Assembly (NCBI GenBank): GCA_028280065.1
Contig: JANQMN010000004.1
Span: 1-64,000, forward strand
Direction: 5' to 3'
Length of the DNA stretch: 64,000 bases
Source: Hahella sp.
GTDB lineage: Bacteria; Pseudomonadota; Gammaproteobacteria; Pseudomonadales; Oleiphilaceae
The number at the start of each line of letters is the position of its first letter. The first letter of the stretch is position 1. The position numbers and the translations under genes are program-made. The notes under the pieces were generated by a model. The model was not told where the DNA came from and did no database searches. It saw only the letters and a list, made by a program, of their open reading frames with translations. Below are positions 9,151 through 18,545 of the stretch, in pieces.

Positions 9151-9603
9151 ATGAGAAATTTCGAAAAGATGACAAAGGCTGAAGTCATTGCCGCTCAACG
9201 GGCGTGGGCAAAGGCAGTGGTGGAGCAAGATGTAGAAGCGCTTCTAGAGCTCTATGACTTTGGGTCTGCTGACGAGCCGTTACTTTTTAAACCTACATTA
9301 GCTGATGTAATTCGCCTGGATGAGGCCGGAGCGCGGTCCTACTTCGTAGGGGGTAACCCAGACTACCCGCACGATAACGGCTTTCTAAACCATGGCTGGA
9401 AACATGTAGAGTTTCAAAGTGCGGCTGGCCCCATCCTGAAAGCCGGAGGCCTGGGCTACAAAGACATGGGTCACTACACTTTTGTCAAAGAGAACGGTGA
9501 TGCGACACGTGCCGACTATACCTTCGCGTATCACAAGCTTAATGGCAAAGTGCTGATCTCGTTGCATCACTCGTCCCTCACCTGGATGCCACCGTCAAGT
9601 TAG
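9151..9603 (+). CDS. Iota-type carbonic anhydrase (COG4337, SnoaL-like fold)
   Basis: The 150-residue product carries the landmarks of COG4337 proteins: LFKPT (45-49), SYFVGGN (63-69), DNGF...W.HVEF, MGHYTF, DYTFAY (122-127) and the closing SLHHSS (137-142). Members of this family from cyanobacteria and algae were shown to be carbonic anhydrases active without a metal. The enzyme interconverts CO2 and bicarbonate. Its place among zinc-sparing genes suggests that it replaces zinc carbonic anhydrase when zinc is short. No signal peptide is visible, so it should be cytoplasmic. No clear Zur box precedes it; a 38-bp palindrome does. A different SnoaL-like function cannot be excluded. Confidence 0.75.
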   Translation: MRNFEKMTKAEVIAAQRAWAKAVVEQDVEALLELYDFGSADEPLLFKPTLADVIRLDEAGARSYFVGGNPDYPHDNGFLNHGWKHVEFQSAAGPILKAGGLGYKDMGHYTFVKENGDATRADYTFAYHKLNGKVLISLHHSSLTWMPPSS

Positions 9604-9883
9604 AGCTAAAACTGCAGTTGGTGATCAATTGAGTAAAAACTAAATCGCCACTCAGTTTTCTTAGCACACCGATGGACAGAATCAAGTTGATCTACATAAG
9701 TTAAAGTTTAGACCTGTCGAAGCTAGCGGCTTCGACTAAGAAGTTGCATACCCAATCCCACACCGGTGAAATGATATCGGCCAACTTTAGATTTAATACT
9801 TGATCTCACAAACACTCACCAACGCAGTTAAGTCCATATACTGTGCAGTGATAAAGACAAGATCATCTAACGAGGAGCTTCTC

Positions 9884-10081
9884 ATGGATTCATTTGCGAC
9901 ACAAAAGATAACCAATGCCACTGTTTGCTTCGTAGCAAATAAATGTGTGAACTGCGAAAACAATGAAGTTACTGCAGCTGAAGTGGAATACTGCATTGCG
10001 AGTGGATTTGTACGAATCGTAACCTCTGAAACAGTTTACATTACGCATATAAGCAATGTTGTTCTGAAAACGACAAGCTGA
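9884..10081 (+). CDS. Small hypothetical protein with a CVNC motif
   Basis: The ATG at 9884 follows GAGGAGCTT at a good spacing and opens 65 codons, beginning MDSFATQKITNATVCF and containing KCVNCENNEVTAAEVEYC. An in-frame reading extends further upstream, but the ribosome-binding site favours this start. I do not recognise the family. Four cysteines, two as CxxC, would allow metal binding. It precedes another cysteine-rich small protein by 69 bp in the same direction. Confidence 0.55.
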   Translation: MDSFATQKITNATVCFVANKCVNCENNEVTAAEVEYCIASGFVRIVTSETVYITHISNVVLKTTS

Positions 10082-10150
10082 TGAGAGCCATTCACTGCAA
10101 ACGGGCAACCTATTAATTACTAGTTTGGTGAAAACGTTTGGAGGCGATAT

Positions 10151-10363
10151 ATGCCAAACCATGAAGTGATAACTTGCCCTCGATGCGGCTCAAAATTCGA
10201 GTGCAAAATGGGATCCATCACGATCTGCCATTGCAGTGATGTGCACCTGTCTAAAGATCAACAAGCTTATATCTCAGAACATTGGCAGGGCTGTTTGTGT
10301 CATCAATGCTTGCTAGAGCTTAAAGCCACCCTGCCTTACACAGAACCGTCTCCTTCCTTATAA
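10151..10363 (+). CDS. Cysteine-rich CWC family protein
   Basis: The 70-residue product has CPRCGSKFECKMG, an ICHC pair, then a gap and GCLCHQCL, the pattern of the cysteine-rich CWC family. Nine cysteines in so short a protein suggest a zinc ribbon or metal cluster. GGAGG lies before the ATG. The family has no established function. Its place in a zinc-limitation island is notable because it looks like a metal consumer or scavenger rather than a zinc-free protein. Confidence 0.8.
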   Translation: MPNHEVITCPRCGSKFECKMGSITICHCSDVHLSKDQQAYISEHWQGCLCHQCLLELKATLPYTEPSPSL

Positions 10364-10395
10364 GGAACGCCATAGCCCTTCTCTCCCTGGCATTG

Positions 10396-10445
10396 CTACC
10401 TGTCGATGACAGTCAGTGGGAAACTGAACTGACACCAACAGGTAG
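10396..10445 (+). other. Structured leader element upstream of metH
   Basis: CTACCTGT (10396-10403) pairs perfectly with ACAGGTAG (10438-10445). Inside, TCAGT (10413-10417) pairs with ACTGA (10423-10427) around GGGAA. No T run follows. It lies about 190 bp before the methionine synthase start and may be a regulatory RNA element or the end of the CWC transcript. I do not recognise a known riboswitch class. Confidence 0.4.
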
Positions 10446-10633
10446 ACTGCTGGCTGGTTTGAATACTCAAATACACCGAATCCATGAATAAAAATAATGA
10501 GTCGATGAAATTAAAACATTTTTACTCATGCATACCGATTCGTATAATTATCGTTCAGTACTGCGCTTAACTGCCTCCACCACTCATCTTTTAAAGCCGG
10601 GCGACGTCTACAAACAGGTTTAAGGTAATTCTT

Positions 10634-11659
10634 ATGTCACGTGATATCTCGACACATCTTTCAGAAACACTCTCTAAGCGTATCATGTTGCTCGATGGTG
10701 CGATGGGTACGATGATTCAGCGTCATAAACTGGAAGAGGAAGATTTTCGTGGCGCGCACTTCGAAATGCACCCTCACCTGCTCAAGGGTAATAATGACCT
10801 TCTTTCGATTACCCGGCCAGACGTAATCGAAGGTATTCATAGTGCCTACTTTGAAGTCGGATCAGACTTTGCGACGACCAACTCATTTAACGGTACAAGG
10901 ATTGCGCAGGCCGATTATCAAATGGAAGCGCATGTTCGAGATATAAACTTTTACGCTGCTCAGTGTGCCCGTCGCGCGGCTGATGAATGGACACAAAAGA
11001 CGCCGGAGCAACCCCGTTTTGTAATCGGCGCATTAGGTCCGACCAACCGAACAGCGTCTATCTCTCCTGACGTGGAAGATCCCGGCAAACGACTGGTAAG
11101 CTTTGATGATTTACGACTTGCCTACAAGGAAGCATGCAATGGGCTACTGGATGGTGGCGCTGATCTTTTGATGATTGAAACCATTTTCGACACGCTTAAC
11201 GCCAAGGCCGCGCTATTTGCCGCGAATGAAGTCGCGGATGAACGCGAAAGGATAGTTCCCATCATGGTGTCAGGTACCATCACCGATGCAAGTGGACGGA
11301 CCTTGTCTGGCCAGACTGTCGAAGCGTTTTGGGTTTCGATGATGCATGGTCAGCTATTCAGTATTGGATTGAATTGCGCGATGGGAGCGAAAGATATGCT
11401 CCCTTATATTAAACGTCTTGATAAAGTCTCCACTCGTTTAGTTTCGGCTCACCCAAATGCAGGTTTACCCAATGAATTTGGTGAGTACGACCAAACGCCG
11501 GAGCAAATGGTCGCTGAACTGGAACCCTTTGTTGCGGGAGGCCACGTTAATATTCTGGGTGGCTGCTGCGGAACCACTCCTGATCATATCGCTGCATTGA
11601 GGCAGTTGGCTGACAGATTTGTACCCCGCAAACTTAATTCTGAAGAACAAGCCGCCTGA
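10634..11659 (+). CDS. metH: Methionine synthase, homocysteine-binding half (split MetH, N-terminal part)
   Basis: The 341-residue protein corresponds to the first domain of cobalamin-dependent methionine synthase. It begins with [20 protein letters not shown] and holds the zinc site that activates homocysteine: Cys248 in GLNCAMGA and Cys311-Cys312 in GGCCGTTP. It ends shortly after that site with its own stop, and the remaining domains are encoded by the next gene, which starts two bases later in another frame. Together they total 1235 residues, close to the 1227 of E. coli MetH. The protein should act with its neighbour in the cytoplasm. TAAGG provides the ribosome-binding site. Confidence 0.92.
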   Translation: MSRDISTHLSETLSKRIMLLDGAMGTMIQRHKLEEEDFRGAHFEMHPHLLKGNNDLLSITRPDVIEGIHSAYFEVGSDFATTNSFNGTRIAQADYQMEAHVRDINFYAAQCARRAADEWTQKTPEQPRFVIGALGPTNRTASISPDVEDPGKRLVSFDDLRLAYKEACNGLLDGGADLLMIETIFDTLNAKAALFAANEVADERERIVPIMVSGTITDASGRTLSGQTVEAFWVSMMHGQLFSIGLNCAMGAKDMLPYIKRLDKVSTRLVSAHPNAGLPNEFGEYDQTPEQMVAELEPFVAGGHVNILGGCCGTTPDHIAALRQLADRFVPRKLNSEEQAA

Positions 11660-11661
11660 AG

Positions 11662-14346
11662 ATGAGCAAGACAATACCTGACATGATACTAAGCGGCTTG
11701 GAGCCGCTAATTCTGAATGCAAGCACTGGCTTCGTGAATGTAGGCGAACGCGCGAATGTTACTGGGTCGCGTAAATTTGCTCGCCTGATCGGTGAAGGAA
11801 ACTATGAAGAGGCGGTGGAGATTTCCCGTCTGCAAGTCGAGGATGGTGCGCAGATTATTGATATCAATATGGATGATGCCATGCTGGACGGTGTGGCAGC
11901 GATGCGTCGTTATTTGAATCTACTGAGCGCAGAGCCTTCTATTGCTCGCGTGCCTTTTATGATTGATTCATCCAAATTCGAAATCATAGAAGCAGGACTG
12001 CAATGTGTGCAGGGCAAAGCCATCGTCAACTCTATCTCCTTAAAAGAAGGAGAAAAGGAGTTCATTGCCCACGCTAAGACCATTTTACGATACGGAGCCG
12101 CTGTCGTAGTCATGGCTTTTGATGAAAAAGGTCAGGCGGATACCTATCAGCGACGTATTGATATCTGTAAGCGCTCTTATGACAAGTTAGTAAGTCTGGG
12201 TTTTCCGCCGCAGGATATCGTCTTTGATCCTAATATTTTCCCAATTGCCACAGGAATTCCTGACCACGATAACTATGCGGTTGATTTCTTTAAAGCCACA
12301 AAGTGGATTAAAAACAATTTGCCCGGTGCACGTGTGTCTGGCGGTGTTTCCAATGTATCGTTCTCCTTCCGGGGGAATAATGTTGTGCGTGAGGCGATGC
12401 ATTCGGTCTTTCTCTATCATGCCGTAAACAGCGGGATGGACATGGGCATCGTGAATGCCGGCATGCTCACCGTGTATGATGACATTCCAAAAGACCTATT
12501 GGAGCGAGTGGAAGATGTTGTCTTAAACAGACGTGAAGATGCAGCAGAACGCTTGATTGAATTCGCCGAGCAAGTCAAAGATCAGGAAGCCGATGCCAAA
12601 GAGTCAGACAAGCTCAAATGGCGTGAGGGAGATCTTCAGGGAAGAATCACCCATGCGTTGGTTAAGGGCATCACGGAGTTTATCGAGCAAGACGCAGAGG
12701 AAGCCCGGCAACAGACAGATAAAACGATTGAAGTGATCGAAGGCCCGTTGATGGTCGGAATGAATGTCGTCGGTGATTTGTTTGGGGCGGGTAAAATGTT
12801 TCTGCCGCAGGTCGTCAAAAGTGCCCGCGTGATGAAAAAGGCCGTGGCCTATTTACTGCCGTACATCGAAGAAGAAAAGAAAGCATCGGGTGAAGAGGCA
12901 CAAAATAACGGCACCATTATCATGGCCACTGTTAAAGGGGACGTTCATGATATTGGCAAGAATATTGTTGGGGTGGTGCTTGCTTGTAATAACTTCGAAG
13001 TCGTTGACCTCGGCGTTATGGTTCCCCCGGAGAAAATTCTCGATGAAGCTCAGGCAGCCAATGCTGACATCATAGGCCTGTCGGGGCTCATTACGCCATC
13101 TCTCGATGAAATGGTCACCGTTGCACAATTGATGCGCGAGCGCGATATGGATGTACCTCTGCTCATCGGTGGCGCGACCACTTCAAAGGTTCACACGGCC
13201 GTAAAGATTGAACCCGAGTACTCGGGTGCCGTCGTCCATGTGCTCGACGCTTCAAAGACAGTACCCGTAGCGACGGCGTTGACTGGTGATGGCAGAACAA
13301 GTTTCATCAGGAATGTTCGTAATGAATATGTGAAAGTTCGCGAAGATAACGCTAAACGACGGGGAAAAAAGGCCATTACGGCTCTTGGTTTTGCGCGTAA
13401 AAATGCGGTTAAACTCAAGACGGAAGACTATTCACCCGTGAAGCCTGCGCAGTTAGGTGTTCAGGTACTGGGGAATTACCCGCTGGCTGAAATATTTGAA
13501 CGATTCGACTGGACGCCGTTTTTCAAGTCCTGGGAACTTGCGGGCAAGTACCCCAATATCCTCGAAGACGAGGTAGTCGGTGAAGAAGCCACAAAACTCT
13601 TTCATGATGCCCAGGTATTGTTAAACAAGATTGTCGACCAGGAACACTTCGAATGCGCTGCTGTTTTCGGACTTTTCCCGGCTAATGGTATCGGCAGTGA
13701 CAGCACTGAAATCTACGTTGACGAATCCCGATGCGAAGTGCAGGCAACGCTTCATCACCTGAGACAACAAACTGAGCGCCCTGTAAGTAATCCTTACCGA
13801 TCTTTAGCTGATTTTGTCGCACCAAAAAATTCCAGAATCAAAGATTACATGGGGGCTTTTGCGGTGAGTTGTTTTGGCGCAGAGTCCATGGCTAAAGCCT
13901 TTGAGGCAAATCATGATGACTATAACGCCATTATGACCAAAGCATTGGCTGATCGCTTTGCCGAAGCCTTTGCCGAATTACTGCATGAAAAAATTCGCAA
14001 ACACTACTGGGGTTACGCTGCCACAGAAGACCTCAGTAACGAAGCGCTAATTAAAGAAGCTTATCAGGGAATTCGACCGGCTCCCGGTTATCCGGCATGC
14101 CCGGAACATACTGAAAAAGGGACTCTATGGAAGTTACTCGATGTCGAAAGAAATATTGGCAGTTGCTTGACTGAAAATTTCGCCATGGCACCCGCGGCTT
14201 CAGTGAGTGGCTGGTACTTTGCGCATCCTGAAGCTCGTTATTTTGGTTTAGGAAAAATTGGTAAAGACCAACTTGAAGATTATGCCAAGCGTAAAGGGAT
14301 GTCTTTGGAAGAGGCGGAAAGGTGGTTGCGACCAAACTTGGCGTGA
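11662..14346 (+). CDS. metH: Methionine synthase, folate/cobalamin/activation part (split MetH, C-terminal part)
   Basis: The 894-residue product starts at the methyltetrahydrofolate-binding domain ([20 protein letters not shown]), followed by the cobalamin cap, the B12-binding domain with the axial histidine in [12 protein letters not shown], and the AdoMet activation domain with [12 protein letters not shown] near the end. It lacks the homocysteine domain, which the preceding gene supplies. The two-base spacing suggests translational coupling, and the reading frame is intact throughout, so this looks like a stable gene fission rather than decay. A sequencing frameshift at the junction cannot be excluded from one sequence, but the ATG and the clean domain boundary argue against it. 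Confidence 0.92.
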   Translation: MSKTIPDMILSGLEPLILNASTGFVNVGERANVTGSRKFARLIGEGNYEEAVEISRLQVEDGAQIIDINMDDAMLDGVAAMRRYLNLLSAEPSIARVPFMIDSSKFEIIEAGLQCVQGKAIVNSISLKEGEKEFIAHAKTILRYGAAVVVMAFDEKGQADTYQRRIDICKRSYDKLVSLGFPPQDIVFDPNIFPIATGIPDHDNYAVDFFKATKWIKNNLPGARVSGGVSNVSFSFRGNNVVREAMHSVFLYHAVNSGMDMGIVNAGMLTVYDDIPKDLLERVEDVVLNRREDAAERLIEFAEQVKDQEADAKESDKLKWREGDLQGRITHALVKGITEFIEQDAEEARQQTDKTIEVIEGPLMVGMNVVGDLFGAGKMFLPQVVKSARVMKKAVAYLLPYIEEEKKASGEEAQNNGTIIMATVKGDVHDIGKNIVGVVLACNNFEVVDLGVMVPPEKILDEAQAANADIIGLSGLITPSLDEMVTVAQLMRERDMDVPLLIGGATTSKVHTAVKIEPEYSGAVVHVLDASKTVPVATALTGDGRTSFIRNVRNEYVKVREDNAKRRGKKAITALGFARKNAVKLKTEDYSPVKPAQLGVQVLGNYPLAEIFERFDWTPFFKSWELAGKYPNILEDEVVGEEATKLFHDAQVLLNKIVDQEHFECAAVFGLFPANGIGSDSTEIYVDESRCEVQATLHHLRQQTERPVSNPYRSLADFVAPKNSRIKDYMGAFAVSCFGAESMAKAFEANHDDYNAIMTKALADRFAEAFAELLHEKIRKHYWGYAATEDLSNEALIKEAYQGIRPAPGYPACPEHTEKGTLWKLLDVERNIGSCLTENFAMAPAASVSGWYFAHPEARYFGLGKIGKDQLEDYAKRKGMSLEEAERWLRPNLA

Positions 14347-14377
14347 GTAAACCCAAAGAAGAGATGAATTTACTTAG

Positions 14378-14395
14378 GATATGTTGTAACGTCAC
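14378..14395 (+). promoter_or_regulatory. Zur box before hisI2
   Basis: GATATGTTGTAACGTCAC matches 13 of 18 positions of the window reference, with a perfect left half. It lies 37 bp before the hisI2 start, in the short gap after metH. Confidence 0.65.
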
Positions 14396-14431
14396 ATTCT
14401 TTCTGCATTGTTTATGTAATTAGCTAGTTTT

Positions 14432-14851
14432 ATGGAAACCACCTACTTCAAATCCCTTGAAGGTTTCTCTCAAGGGAGCAATGTCGATCTTGAAGCGGTA
14501 TTAGAAAATTTGAATTTTAATGACCAAGGCCTAGTTCCTGTGATTGCACAACAGTACGCCTCCAAAGAAGTACTAATGCTCGCATGGATGAACCTTGAGG
14601 CCATCGAAGAAACCTTGAATAAAGGACGAGTCTGCTATTGGTCTCGTTCCCGCCAGACACTCTGGCGTAAAGGGGAAAGCTCGGGCAATACACAAAGATT
14701 GGTTGAAATGCGAATTGATTGCGATGGTGATACGGTTCTTTGCTTGGTTGAACAAACTGGACCAGCTTGCCATACCAATCGGCCTAACTGCTTTTACTTA
14801 ACGGTTAGTGGCAAGCATGTCGCAGTAAATAGTGATCCCGTAAGCAGTTAA
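14432..14851 (+). CDS. hisI: Phosphoribosyl-AMP cyclohydrolase paralogue
   Basis: PRA-CH opens the ring of phosphoribosyl-AMP in histidine synthesis. The 139-residue protein has EVLMLAWMN, VCYWSRSRQTLWRKGESSGN, the metal cluster IDCDGDTVL and GPACHTNRPNCFY. Asp-rich and cysteine metal ligands are all present, so this is still a zinc enzyme by sequence. The 20-residue N-terminal extension before VDLEAVLENLNF is unusual. HisI paralogues under Zur control are known from other bacteria. A truncated relative lies at 41601-41945. The Zur box directly upstream supports induction under zinc limitation. Confidence 0.9.
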   Translation: METTYFKSLEGFSQGSNVDLEAVLENLNFNDQGLVPVIAQQYASKEVLMLAWMNLEAIEETLNKGRVCYWSRSRQTLWRKGESSGNTQRLVEMRIDCDGDTVLCLVEQTGPACHTNRPNCFYLTVSGKHVAVNSDPVSS

Positions 14852-15037
14852 CTCTAGAAGTTTACATAAGGCTAGTCGCTACACTCAGCGCAAGCTACTT
14901 TCTTGATTTCATAACTAGGCTACAAGAGCTACAAGATCATCATTGTTTCTTGTACTAAATTCTCAAAAAGGTAGATTAGTAATCACCCATCCAAGTAAAA
15001 CCAAGAGCATGCATTAAGAAATGTTTGCATACTAAAT

Positions 15038-15055
15038 GATATGTTATATCCTATC
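15038..15055 (+). promoter_or_regulatory. Zur box before dksA2
   Basis: GATATGTTATATCCTATC matches 17 of 18 reference positions and lies 129 bp before the dksA2 start. The gap 14852-15184 holds nothing else that I can identify. Confidence 0.82.
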
Positions 15056-15184
15056 TAGATTGTCGAACATCTTAAACTAACTTCAAAGACTCGTTAACAA
15101 CGGAATAGCGAATTTCAAGAAAGGGATTGTTGATCTAACTGTTTCAGTCAGCAGTTAACTGAAATTGTCAGGAGGTACAAACTA

Positions 15185-15613
15185 GTGAGTCCTCAATCAG
15201 AACCTAAAGAAATGTCCGAAAAAGAGGTGCGTGAAGCTCCTGAATCAGACTACATGAACGCTGACCAACTCGCTTTTTTTAGGAAGCGCTTGATAGAGCT
15301 TCATGAAATAACGCGCGCTCATATTCAAGAAGCTAAAGACCAAATGGCGGCTCCTAAAGATCTCAGCGATGAAAGCGATCGAGCTTCTTGGGAAGAACAA
15401 TGCAGCATATCACTCCGAATTGTTGATAGAGAGCAAAAACTTTTGCCAAAAATTCAGCAGTCTCTAGAACGCATACGTTTAGGTACCTATGGGTACTGCC
15501 TTGAGTCTGGCGACCCGATCGGCATACCGCGTCTACTAACGAGACCTACTGCGGAATATTGTGCGGATGTGAAGGCTGTTAAGGAAATCAAAGAACACAT
15601 CTATAACAACTAG
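15185..15613 (+). CDS. dksA: DksA paralogue with a reduced zinc finger (DksA2 type)
   Basis: DksA proteins bind RNA polymerase through the secondary channel and work with ppGpp. The 142-residue product has the coiled-coil half with acidic residues (PKDLSDESDRASWEE) and a C-terminal globular finger. In canonical DksA the finger is CxxC-x17-CxxC; here it reads C-x2-S-x17-C-x2-V (GYCLESGDPIG...YCADV), leaving two cysteines. This is the arrangement of zinc-independent DksA2, which replaces DksA during zinc starvation. The start is a GTG at 15185 behind a full AGGAGGT. Confidence 0.92.
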   Translation: MSPQSEPKEMSEKEVREAPESDYMNADQLAFFRKRLIELHEITRAHIQEAKDQMAAPKDLSDESDRASWEEQCSISLRIVDREQKLLPKIQQSLERIRLGTYGYCLESGDPIGIPRLLTRPTAEYCADVKAVKEIKEHIYNN

Positions 15614-15744
15614 ACGCGGCGTCCCAAGCTTGTAGCGTATTTAAAGTGTGGGGCTCCGAGTCAAATTCTAAGATCAACAACCATTAGATATAGAAGTCTC
15701 AATCCAAGAGCCCTTAAACTTATGCGCAATCTCTTTCGAATGGC

Positions 15745-16809
15745 TCATAGATTTATATGCTTGAATGCCGACCTGATGTTGAAGCTAGCTACCTCTCCGT
15801 TTTGCTGCCCAACCGCAAATTTGCCTCCATTGCACCACCTCAAGCAACTTGCAGTTGATGAAAGCAAATTCGCACTAACAACGTTTGCATGCTTTAGGGG
15901 ATCCCACAAGAAGAGGAATCCATCATTATCCGTTGAGGCCAACAACTTCCCATCGGGCTGAAAGGCCACTTGTGTCAGCTTGTTAGTATGTGCGTCGTAG
16001 ACACGAGGCTTTCTTCCTTCTGGCCCTTTTCCACTGCAATCCCACAAACAGACCGATGCGCCACCACCAGTGGCCAACCACCGACCGCTGGTGTCCCAGC
16101 TCAGCTCTTGCACCTTGGTAGGGAAGCCCCACATCTGCGCATCTTCTCCAGTCTTTACATGCCAAAAATGCACTGTTGAATCTTGTTCACCGGTTGCTAT
16201 GTATTTACTATCGGGACTCCAGGCCAACACCAGGCTCGAACCTTTCCAACTGTATTTTCGCGGTTGCCGTTGTTTCCCTGGTACATGCAAGGTAACTCCG
16301 TTGTAGGCGGCTGCAGCTACTGCAGACCCATTTGGATTCCAACCTATATCAGCGATGGTGCTGGAGTGTGACGCGGACTCGTAGAATACCTCATATTGTT
16401 CATTCCACAACTTGAGGTGCTTACCCGCTGCTGTGGCAAATACATTGCGGCATGGACTATATACCGCTTTGGAAACCCATGAATCACCCGCCTTGAGTGA
16501 ACAGAGCTTCTGCGCCGAATTACCATCCCAGACTTTAGCCAGTCCATCATGCCCTGTTGTTACGAACTCAGCGCCATCGCTACGCCAACAGACCGAATTT
16601 GCGCCTCCGGCATGCTCACCAATGCGTTGGAACTGCGCCGAATCGCCCTGGTCGTTAATCAAAAAGATTGATCCTTCCACTGTCACGACAGCTAGCTGGG
16701 ATGCACCAGGGGACCAGGCAAGATCAATGATATAGTCACCTAACACCACAGACCATGACTCTGGAAGCAACCATTTCTTTTTCAACTCCGAAATGTCTAG
16801 ATCAGGCAT
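15745..16809 (-). CDS. WD40-repeat beta-propeller protein paired with a COG0523 GTPase
   Basis: The 354-residue product has about seven WD40-like blades, with repeated patterns such as NSVCWRSDGAEFVTTGHDG, LAWSPDSKYIATGEQDSTV and VAFQPDGKLLASTDNDG. There is no signal peptide, so it should be cytoplasmic. It overlaps the 3' end of the upstream COG0523 gene by 13 bp, so the two are translationally coupled and share a Zur box. The propeller may be a docking platform for the GTPase or its client. No catalytic residues are evident. The partnership is inferred from the overlap. Confidence 0.85.
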   Translation of the reverse strand: MPDLDISELKKKWLLPESWSVVLGDYIIDLAWSPGASQLAVVTVEGSIFLINDQGDSAQFQRIGEHAGGANSVCWRSDGAEFVTTGHDGLAKVWDGNSAQKLCSLKAGDSWVSKAVYSPCRNVFATAAGKHLKLWNEQYEVFYESASHSSTIADIGWNPNGSAVAAAAYNGVTLHVPGKQRQPRKYSWKGSSLVLAWSPDSKYIATGEQDSTVHFWHVKTGEDAQMWGFPTKVQELSWDTSGRWLATGGGASVCLWDCSGKGPEGRKPRVYDAHTNKLTQVAFQPDGKLLASTDNDGFLFLWDPLKHANVVSANLLSSTASCLRWCNGGKFAVGQQNGEVASFNIRSAFKHINL

Positions 16810-18146
16810 GCATTAAATCCTGCGTTGAGTGCCTTACGGTCCAGGTTGCGCCCAATAAAAATTAGGGAATTCGATCGTTCACCAACGTGCCACGGCCGAT
16901 CCCTGCGACCATCAAATAGCATGTGAACACCTTGGAATACAAAGCGTTCTTCATCGCCGTGGAATGACAGGACTCCTTTCATGCGAAAAATATCGGGTCC
17001 TTGATTGGCCAGTAGCTCGCGTAACCAGTCTTGAAATTTTTCCGGATTAAGGTCGCCTGGTGTATTTATTCCCACAGATGTCACTTCTTCATCATGCTCA
17101 TGGTCTGGCTTGTACTCACGATTAAAGAGCGATTCGATGCGATTGCCCTGTGAATCAGTCACAAAGGCTTTGAACTCATCGGGATGATGCTCAGTAAACA
17201 GCACATAAGACCCCGCTGCGGGAACAGGCAAAATGTACTCTAGCTGGTCCCCCTCTAAATTAATTTGACTCAGTTGCTCACCAGGCTCGATTGTCGCGCC
17301 AGTTTGCAAGGCAACCTCTTCATCTGAGAAGACTAGTACAGCTTTCTCAACTGTATCTCGCATGGCAGACTCACTGGCTTCTGAAGCTAACCGAAAATTC
17401 AGATTCATCGCCGGGTCAGGCCCAGGTTGTAGGACCAGCCGATAATCATCTTTCTGGAACTCAAATAGGCCACTCCACTCGAATGGATACTCGGGTTCCA
17501 TAAACTTGGGATCGACTTCAAGAGCGCGATCCAGGTCAAAGCCCCCGAGGTTAAGCACTCTATCCATTTTGACCGCCGCATCCCGCGTGCGATAAATCTT
17601 GGCGGCAGAATTCATCGAGTGAATGCGCGCTTCCAGATGGTCGAGCTCTGTTGAAGAAACCAAGTCTATTTTATTCAGCAGGATCACATCGGCGAACGCA
17701 ATTTGCTCTTTAACTTCATCGCTGTCCTCGATATGTAGAAGTACATGCTTGGCATCGACCAGCGTAACAACGCCATCTAAGCGGAGTGCCTCACGCATTT
17801 CATCATCCATAAAAAATGTCTGCGCAACCGGGCCGGGATCAGCCATCCCGGTAGTTTCGATCATGATATGGTCGAACTTGTCACGGCGCTTCATCAGATT
17901 GCCAAGAATACGAATCAGATCCCCCCTCACGGTGCAACAGATACAGCCGTTGTTCATTTCGAAGATCTCTTCCTCGGCCCCGATAACCAGATCGTTATCA
18001 ACACCAATCTCGCCGAACTCATTTTCGATCACGGCGATTCGTTTGCCGTGATTTTCAGACAGAATTCGATTGAGTAAGGTGGTTTTGCCGGATCCAAGGA
18101 AACCGGTGAGCACTGTTACCGGGACCGTGTTGTTTTCGAACGACAT
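16797..18146 (-). CDS. COG0523 GTPase (putative zinc chaperone) with an inserted FEWSG-FTEH domain
   Basis: The 449-residue product is a G3E-family P-loop GTPase: Walker A GFLGSGKTT (15-23), the metal motif GCICC (67-71), ETTG and NKID. Such proteins use GTP hydrolysis to deliver metal, and a subset is Zur-controlled. Between the GTPase domain (to about 215) and the CobW C-terminal domain (about 360-449) lies an extra stretch at about 221-345, from YPFEWSGLFEF to YVLFTEHHPDEFKAF, then a short DHEHDEE tail. A very similar stretch occurs in the ZnuA at 20079-21617. A Zur box lies 53 bp upstream; the WD40 gene follows. Confidence 0.92.
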   Translation of the reverse strand: MSFENNTVPVTVLTGFLGSGKTTLLNRILSENHGKRIAVIENEFGEIGVDNDLVIGAEEEIFEMNNGCICCTVRGDLIRILGNLMKRRDKFDHIMIETTGMADPGPVAQTFFMDDEMREALRLDGVVTLVDAKHVLLHIEDSDEVKEQIAFADVILLNKIDLVSSTELDHLEARIHSMNSAAKIYRTRDAAVKMDRVLNLGGFDLDRALEVDPKFMEPEYPFEWSGLFEFQKDDYRLVLQPGPDPAMNLNFRLASEASESAMRDTVEKAVLVFSDEEVALQTGATIEPGEQLSQINLEGDQLEYILPVPAAGSYVLFTEHHPDEFKAFVTDSQGNRIESLFNREYKPDHEHDEEVTSVGINTPGDLNPEKFQDWLRELLANQGPDIFRMKGVLSFHGDEERFVFQGVHMLFDGRRDRPWHVGERSNSLIFIGRNLDRKALNAGFNACLI

Positions 18147-18198
18147 ATCTGTTTCTCCAGATTTGTAACGGTAGATTACTAGCCTGCGAAGTATCGCT

Positions 18199-18216
18199 GA
18201 TATGTTACATCATAAC
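18199..18216 (-). promoter_or_regulatory. Zur box before the COG0523-WD40 operon
   Basis: GATATGTTACATCATAAC matches 16 of 18 reference positions; the identical 18-mer recurs at 39974-39991. It lies 53 bp before the minus-strand COG0523 start. The rest of 18217-18545 shows no gene; GTTGATT/AATCAAC arms at 18442-18463 could form a small hairpin before the efflux gene. Confidence 0.8.
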
Positions 18217-18545
18217 GTTGTATTGAAAACGAGCACAACATTCTGGTGACGTAAAGAATGCAAATGAAGTTGGCTTGAAGAAGAATGGGGCCGATTACCT
18301 AACAGAATTAAGGCTACTTTGAGTTCATCTTGTGGGCAGCGTCTACAATTACAGGAACGGCGACAGAAGGGTTTTTGCACTGGTTTTTTTCTGGCAAACC
18401 CACCTTAGGCACCTCAAAACTGTCGTCAGGTTTTGTTGGAAGTTGATTGGTTAGCTAATCAACTCTGAAATTTTCGGTGAAGGAATGGTCCTCCGCGAGC
18501 AAAGCTCGCTTTGGTCAAATACATAAGGGTTAGCGCACCAAAACA

